From contig JAEANN010000044.1 in the NCBI GenBank assembly GCA_016841965.1, positions 186,001 through 250,000 on the forward strand: 64,000 bases of DNA, given 5' to 3'. Shown in pieces: positions 59,733 to 64,000 of this stretch. Position 1 is the stretch's first letter; every line of letters begins with the position of its first letter. Below the pieces are notes generated by a model that did not search any database, was not told the DNA's origin, and was given only the letters and a program-made list of their open reading frames with translations. Source of the DNA: Candidatus Roseilinea mizusawaensis (GTDB lineage: Bacteria; Chloroflexota; Anaerolineae; J036; Brachytrichaceae). The position numbers and the translations under genes were made by a program.

Positions 59733-61478
59733 TCACTTCTCGACTGACACGAATCGGAAGTCTGTTCCGAGGCCGTTCTGAATCAGCCCTTTGACATACG
59801 GCTTCACGACGATGTTGTTTGCGCCGTAGTACAGGGGGATGATCTTGGGGTCTTCCACGATCAGGATTTGTTGAGCCTGCTTGTACAACTCGGCGCGCTT
59901 GGTCTCATCAAGCTCGATGGCTGCCGCGTCCACCAATTCGTCGAACTTCGCATTGACCCAGGCATAATCCGGATTGTCGGTCCAGATTGCGTCGTTCTTG
60001 GGGGTGCTCTTCATGAAGTTCATGCCGCTGGCCGAATCGGGATAATCGTTGCCCCAACCCTGGCGCCAGAAGTGCGGCATCGGCGGCTTGCGCTTGGCCC
60101 ACTCGCCGCGCGCGCTGGCTTCCATCAACTCCAGTGTCACCTCGACGCCCAGATTTTCCTTCCACATGGCCTGGATCGTCTCGAACAAGGTCTGGTATGT
60201 GTCGGTCTGGTTGCTGTTGATGTACAGGGTCGGCATTGGCTTGCCGCCCTCGCCATAGCCAGCTTCAGCGAGCAATTCCTTAGCCTTGCCGGGGTTGAAA
60301 GCCAGCTCTTGGCCGAGATTCTCGTCGTAGCCAGGCAGACCCGGCACGATGAACTGATACGCGGGAATGTAGGCGCCCTGCAGCGCGACGTTACACACGA
60401 TGTCACGATCAATAGCCATGGCGAACGCCTGCCGCACGCGCGGATCGTTGAGCGGTTCCAGCGTCTGGCTGCGGATGATGAGGTACTGCGTGAGTTGATT
60501 TGGCTTGCTGCTGTACTCCGCGCCAAGCGTTGGATCGGCCTTGACGCGGGCGATGTCGCCAACCGCAACCTCTGCAAAGTCCAGTTCGCCGGTCTCATAG
60601 GCGGCCATCGCTGCGGCTTCCTGCTTGATCATCTTGATGACGAACTTGTCCACGCCGGGTTTCTGGCCGAAGTAATTCGGATCCGGCGCGAACGTCATCT
60701 GCTGATCGGGTATCCACTCCACCAGCTTGAACGGACCGCAGGTGACGATGTTTTCGGGCTTGGTCCAGTCTGCGTTGCCGTATCGCTCGATCACTTTCAG
60801 CGGCACAGCGGCATAGTTGGGGTAAGTGACCACTATGTCGAAGTAGGGCGTCACCTTCTCGAGCGTGAATTCCAGCGTGTAGTCGTCCAGCGCCTTCACA
60901 CCGATCTCATCCGGGTTATCGATCTCTTTGCTGTAGTACTGGGTGGCATTCTTGATGAACTCCAGCGTGTAGAGAACACCCGCCAGATCTGGCGCCAGAT
61001 TGCGCTTGATGGACGCTTCATAGTCCGCCGCCGTTACCGGCGTTCCGTCCGACCACTTGATGTCCTTGCGCAGCTTGAAGGTCCACACCTGACCGTCTTT
61101 GGTCTCCCAGGACTCAGCGGCCAGTGGCTGGGCCTTCAGATTCTCGTCGAAATAGACCAGCGGGCTGAATGTCAACTGGTTGATCATCACCGAGGCTGTG
61201 CTGCCAGAGGTGCCCGGGTCCACGCCGGCCCCGGGGTCGCCCAGGTAGGCCAGCATCGGCATGGTGAACACGCGCTCGGCAGCTGGCTGCGCGGGTTGGG
61301 CAGCCGGCTGGGCCGGCTCCGCGACAGGTGTTTCGCCAATCGCGGGCTCTTCGGCTTTCGGCGCAGCGCCCGGCGTCTGCGCCGAGGGCGCTGCGCAGGC
61401 AGCCAATGCGAGGCCTGTGCTCAGCGTTGCGGCGCGCAGAAAGCTGCGGCGGCTCAACGTGACCCTGTTCGTCTTCAT
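59733..61478 (-). CDS. Family-5 ABC substrate-binding lipoprotein (system 2, SBP2)
   Basis: A 581-residue binding lipoprotein. The leader has a twin-arginine motif (LSRRSFLRAA) and a lipobox (LAAC), then a Pro/Ala/Glu linker. SBP_bac_5 landmarks are FKLRKDIKWSDGTPVTAAD near residue 125 and VRQAFAMAIDRDIV near 350. It should feed the system 2 permeases with peptides or related cations. AAGGAGG precedes the ATG at 61478. It is paralogous to SBP1. With no ATPase gene nearby, both systems must share ATPases encoded elsewhere. Confidence 0.93.
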   Translation of the reverse strand: MKTNRVTLSRRSFLRAATLSTGLALAACAAPSAQTPGAAPKAEEPAIGETPVAEPAQPAAQPAQPAAERVFTMPMLAYLGDPGAGVDPGTSGSTASVMINQLTFSPLVYFDENLKAQPLAAESWETKDGQVWTFKLRKDIKWSDGTPVTAADYEASIKRNLAPDLAGVLYTLEFIKNATQYYSKEIDNPDEIGVKALDDYTLEFTLEKVTPYFDIVVTYPNYAAVPLKVIERYGNADWTKPENIVTCGPFKLVEWIPDQQMTFAPDPNYFGQKPGVDKFVIKMIKQEAAAMAAYETGELDFAEVAVGDIARVKADPTLGAEYSSKPNQLTQYLIIRSQTLEPLNDPRVRQAFAMAIDRDIVCNVALQGAYIPAYQFIVPGLPGYDENLGQELAFNPGKAKELLAEAGYGEGGKPMPTLYINSNQTDTYQTLFETIQAMWKENLGVEVTLELMEASARGEWAKRKPPMPHFWRQGWGNDYPDSASGMNFMKSTPKNDAIWTDNPDYAWVNAKFDELVDAAAIELDETKRAELYKQAQQILIVEDPKIIPLYYGANNIVVKPYVKGLIQNGLGTDFRFVSVEK

Positions 61479-61831
61479 CTCAACTCCTCCTTGTCCTTGT
61501 CGATAATGCTGATGACACACGAATTGGGCATTCTATGCCTGCCCGGTGTTCGTGCGGTTGCCACGGTCAGAAACTGCACGACGCTTTCCAAAACCTCAGC
61601 AAGCAATTCCAGTGTGACATCCCAGATCAGAAGACGCCTGCGCGTTCATGTCGCGGAAGCCGGTCGCGGGAGCTTCGGGTGATGGAGCAGACGAGGCCGG
61701 TTTGCGATCAATCGTCCTTAGTCCTTGAGGACTGTACTGCACGGCTGCCGCTTTGTCAAACACGCGACCGCCCGCGACGACAGGAGCCTGGATCAATGAC
61801 CAATCTACACGCTGATGTGCCCAGGCTGCCG
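61479..61831. other. Intergenic region upstream of SBP2
   Basis: A 353-bp gap between the regulator stop and the SBP2 start. Apart from the SBP2 ribosome-binding site (AAGGAGG on the minus strand near 61487) and a small inverted repeat (AGTCC-TTGA-GGACT near 61719-61732), I see no gene. A TAGAAT box near 61530-61535 on the minus strand is a weak -10 candidate for SBP2. Confidence 0.4.
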
Positions 61832-63208
61832 TCATCCCACCAGCTTGTAACCCCGGCCCCGCACCGTCAGCAGATAGGCCGGCTCCTGCGTCCCTGGCTC
61901 CAGCTTGGCGCGCAGCCGGCTGACCAGCTTCTCGATCCGCGCGTCGTCCACATCGTTCAGGTAGTTCTCGCCCCACACTTCCGTGACGATGGTGTACTTG
62001 TCCACGATCTTGTTCAGCCGGCCATATAACAACAGCAGCAGCTTGTATTCCAGTTCGGTCAGCGGCTCGATCATCCGGCCATCTACATACACATCACCGG
62101 CGTCCACATCGACTCGCACGCCCCGCTCGTGCTGATCGGCAGCCAGGGCGTGCCGCTTCACAAATGCCCGCCAGACCTCCCCCACCAGGGGAGCTGCATC
62201 GCTCATGTCCGGCGCATCCTCGTTGTCGCGGACATCGTCGGCAAGTGCTTTGGGCAGCAGGCCCTTGACGCGAAGCTGGGCCAGCACGCGGCTATCGGCG
62301 CGGGCATGGCTGAACAATGCCATCAGCGCCTCGCGCTCAGGCGGCGTGATTTGCGCCCACAGTCGGGCGCATTCCTGGTGAATGGTGGCATCGCTGTCGA
62401 AGGCATGCGCGGCGACCGATTGTGCTTCGCGCTGCGTGCTCTTTGGCGCGCCGGCGGCTACGCGCGCATAGATCTGCGTCACGCTCTTCAGCAGGCCGGG
62501 ATGCCCGCCTGCCTGGCGCGCCAGGAAATCAAGCTCCTCCGGCTCCAGCGTCAGCCCATCGGCCTTGACCATATCCCGGATCAGATCGCCCGACTCAGCC
62601 GCGCTCAGAAACCCGATCCAGTGCGTTTGTGCTGCAAACAATTCGACAAACTCCCCGGCTTCACGGTCGGTGCGTATCTCGGGCAATGGCCGGTCGGTCG
62701 CAGTCACATAGGTCAATCGCTCGCCAAAACGATCTTTGGTGGCGCGCAGATTCAGGAACACGCGCCCGTCCAGTTTCTCGAACGGATCGTCGAATTCGTC
62801 GAGCACCAGCACGACGCGGCGAGTTGAATCCTGGCACAGCGCCGTCAGCGCGTCGTTGAACGCCAGTGGACTGCGCAAGGGGGTCGGCGGCTCTACCACT
62901 TGCTGATATAGCCAGTCCAGGCGGGGCAACAGCCCGTCTTGCGCGCCGGCGCGGCGCAACGCCTCGATGGCGTTGCGCAACACGATCTCGTGCAGGGCGC
63001 GCTCGCTCCGTTCCGGCATCAGGTTGCAGTCGACGTGCACGAACAGCCAGTCGCTTTCGGCCTCTTGCCAGAGGATGTCGCGCACTTCCGGCGCGCAGAT
63101 CGCCCGCAACAAGGTTGACTTGCCTGTGTTGCTCAGGCCGACAATCGATGTGCACTCGGCGGCGCGTATGGCCGACAGCACTATTCCCATTTCACGTTCG
63201 CGGATCAT
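61832..63208 (-). CDS. STAND-like ATPase fused to OmpR-type winged helix
   Basis: A 458-residue one-component regulator. The N-terminal P-loop ATPase has Walker A GLSNTGKSTLL near residue 25, Walker B RVVLVLDEFDDPFEK near 130, and an ORC/STAND-like helical part (FLARQAGGHPGLLKS) to about 330. The C-terminal 95 residues are an OmpR/PhoB-type DNA-binding domain with LTELEYKLLLLLYGRLN, an Arg-rich recognition helix (ARIEKLVSRLRAKL) and YLLTVRGRGYKL. There is no receiver domain. AAGG lies 8 bp before the ATG at 63208. It is divergent from the PrsW gene and upstream of the SBP2 operon; either could be a target. Confidence 0.82.
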   Translation of the reverse strand: MIREREMGIVLSAIRAAECTSIVGLSNTGKSTLLRAICAPEVRDILWQEAESDWLFVHVDCNLMPERSERALHEIVLRNAIEALRRAGAQDGLLPRLDWLYQQVVEPPTPLRSPLAFNDALTALCQDSTRRVVLVLDEFDDPFEKLDGRVFLNLRATKDRFGERLTYVTATDRPLPEIRTDREAGEFVELFAAQTHWIGFLSAAESGDLIRDMVKADGLTLEPEELDFLARQAGGHPGLLKSVTQIYARVAAGAPKSTQREAQSVAAHAFDSDATIHQECARLWAQITPPEREALMALFSHARADSRVLAQLRVKGLLPKALADDVRDNEDAPDMSDAAPLVGEVWRAFVKRHALAADQHERGVRVDVDAGDVYVDGRMIEPLTELEYKLLLLLYGRLNKIVDKYTIVTEVWGENYLNDVDDARIEKLVSRLRAKLEPGTQEPAYLLTVRGRGYKLVG

Positions 63209-63278
63209 GTGATTTGCCTTTTGGCGCGCCTCTCGCAGCGCGCGAACGCCGCGCCAGCTCACGATGAGGAGCAATCAG

Positions 63279-64000
63279 ATGGATACAATTCTATGCGTGG
63301 TGATGTTTTTGCTGACAGTGGCCCTGGTGGGTGTGATGACGTGGCTGTATTTCCGCATCATGCGCGGTATTGACCGGTTTGAACAGGAGCCGACACGCTA
63401 TCTGATTGCCGCGTTCCTGTGGGGCGCAGTGCCGGCCGTGCTGATAGCGCTTATCTTTCAGCTCATCCTGTCCATCCCTGTTTCCCTGATCCTCGGCGAG
63501 GAGTCGCTGGGCAGCGCGCTATTCGGGGCGTCTGTTGCCGCGCCGGTGACTGAGGAAATCTTGAAGGGCGCAGCAGTGGCCATTATCTATCTCACCCGCC
63601 GCCGCGAATTCGACGGCTGGGTAGATGGCATCGTGTACGGCGCGGCAGCCGGCTTCGGCTTTGCTTTCGTCGAGAACGTGCTGTACCTGATGGGCACAGA
63701 GACGGTCGAGGAGTGGTTGGCGCTTTTCTTCCTGCGCGTCATTGTGTTCGGCTTCATGCATGGCTTCTGGACGGCGCTCACCGGCATCGGCTTTGGCGTC
63801 GCGCGCAATGCCCGCTCGGGTGCGGTCAAGGTTGTTGCCATCCCGGCCGGCCTCGGCGCCGCCATCGTCTCGCACGTGTTGCACAACACCGCCTTGACGT
63901 TGGCTGAAGCCTCGAATGGCGGCACCTTGCCGATTGCGCTGGTCAATTACGGCTTTCTGTTGGCCGGTTTGGTGATCGCCAGCCTCGCCGCCCTGCACCA
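63279..64000 (+). CDS. PrsW-family intramembrane metalloprotease (partial)
   Basis: The first 240 residues of a polytopic protein that runs past the end of the window. Membrane helices occur about every 30 residues. PrsW landmarks are FEQEPTRYLIAAFLWGA near residue 35, APVTEEILKGAAV (the glutamate pair) near 88, DGIVYGAAAGFGFAFVENVLY near 112, FMHGFWTALTGIGFG near 160 and SHVLHNT near 197. The family cleaves anti-sigma factors or processes envelope proteins; RskA-type targets exist in this window, but no link is shown. GAGGAG precedes the ATG at 63279. It is divergent from the ATPase/winged-helix regulator by 70 bp. Confidence 0.88.
   Translation, partial: MDTILCVVMFLLTVALVGVMTWLYFRIMRGIDRFEQEPTRYLIAAFLWGAVPAVLIALIFQLILSIPVSLILGEESLGSALFGASVAAPVTEEILKGAAVAIIYLTRRREFDGWVDGIVYGAAAGFGFAFVENVLYLMGTETVEEWLALFFLRVIVFGFMHGFWTALTGIGFGVARNARSGAVKVVAIPAGLGAAIVSHVLHNTALTLAEASNGGTLPIALVNYGFLLAGLVIASLAALH

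Overview
The window is a gene-dense, GC-rich bacterial chromosome segment (about 60% GC by eye). It looks like a member of the phylum Chloroflexota, most likely Anaerolineae-like. This is inferred from gene content: a giant PTPS-related membrane protein, LysM and Thr/Pro-linker surface proteins, a SigK/RskA/fasciclin locus and Tat-type family-5 binding lipoproteins. No 16S gene or species-level marker is present. The hexamer GCCGGC is strikingly frequent throughout, about 15 copies in the first 2.4 kb by hand count.

Layout. (1) 1-6.2 kb: a membrane protein, a MoxR-DUF58 pair, an NCS2 nucleobase permease and a URO-D family protein. (2) 6.4-17.2 kb: five plus-strand envelope or secreted proteins, namely a LysM/SdrD-B protein, a 1080-residue membrane protein, a shortened branched-chain-type binding protein, a Thr/Pro-linker protein and a 1087-residue repeat protein. 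(3) 17.4-27.8 kb: glpK, a large membrane-anchored coiled-coil protein, dgt, tRNA-Gln, lon, and a divergent murI/nfo pair. (4) 27.8-35.2 kb: an origin-type cluster, rpmH-rnpA-yidD-(beta-propeller lipoprotein)-yidC-jag-pfkB-parA-parB, preceded by a badly decayed M17 aminopeptidase gene and lacking dnaA/dnaN. (5) 35.2-43.8 kb: M24 peptidase, YtcJ-type amidohydrolase, gamma-glutamyltransferase, ftsK and Sua5-type tRNA modification. (6) 43.8-52 kb: a lipoprotein, a degenerate GH5-like protein, tRNA-Leu, sppA, an alpha/beta hydrolase, and a RskA-type anti-sigma / ECF sigma / triple-fasciclin locus. (7) 52-61.5 kb, minus strand: two tandem binding-protein/permease/permease operons for peptide-type ABC uptake, the downstream one continuing into a Rieske ferredoxin and a LarA-like lactate racemase. 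(8) 61.8-64 kb: a STAND-like ATPase/winged-helix regulator divergent from a PrsW-type intramembrane protease that runs off the end.

How the genes may work together. The peptide-type uptake systems, M24 peptidase, gamma-glutamyltransferase and amidohydrolase suggest scavenging of peptides and amino compounds. The sigma/anti-sigma/fasciclin set parallels the mycobacterial SigK-RskA-MPT70 circuit. The origin-type cluster, ParAB and FtsK cover chromosome segregation and translocation.

Regulatory theme. Several genes without a ribosome-binding site (murI, nfo, tsaC, the Rieske gene, ggt) have a TANNAT box 6-8 nt upstream of the start codon, which suggests leaderless transcription. The SBP1 operon has a perfect TTGACA-16-TATAAT promoter and an 18-bp hairpin between its binding-protein and permease genes. 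Decayed genes are visible at four places: the M17 aminopeptidase, AEC carrier and STAS remnants, and a GH5 fold whose two catalytic glutamates appear to be lost.
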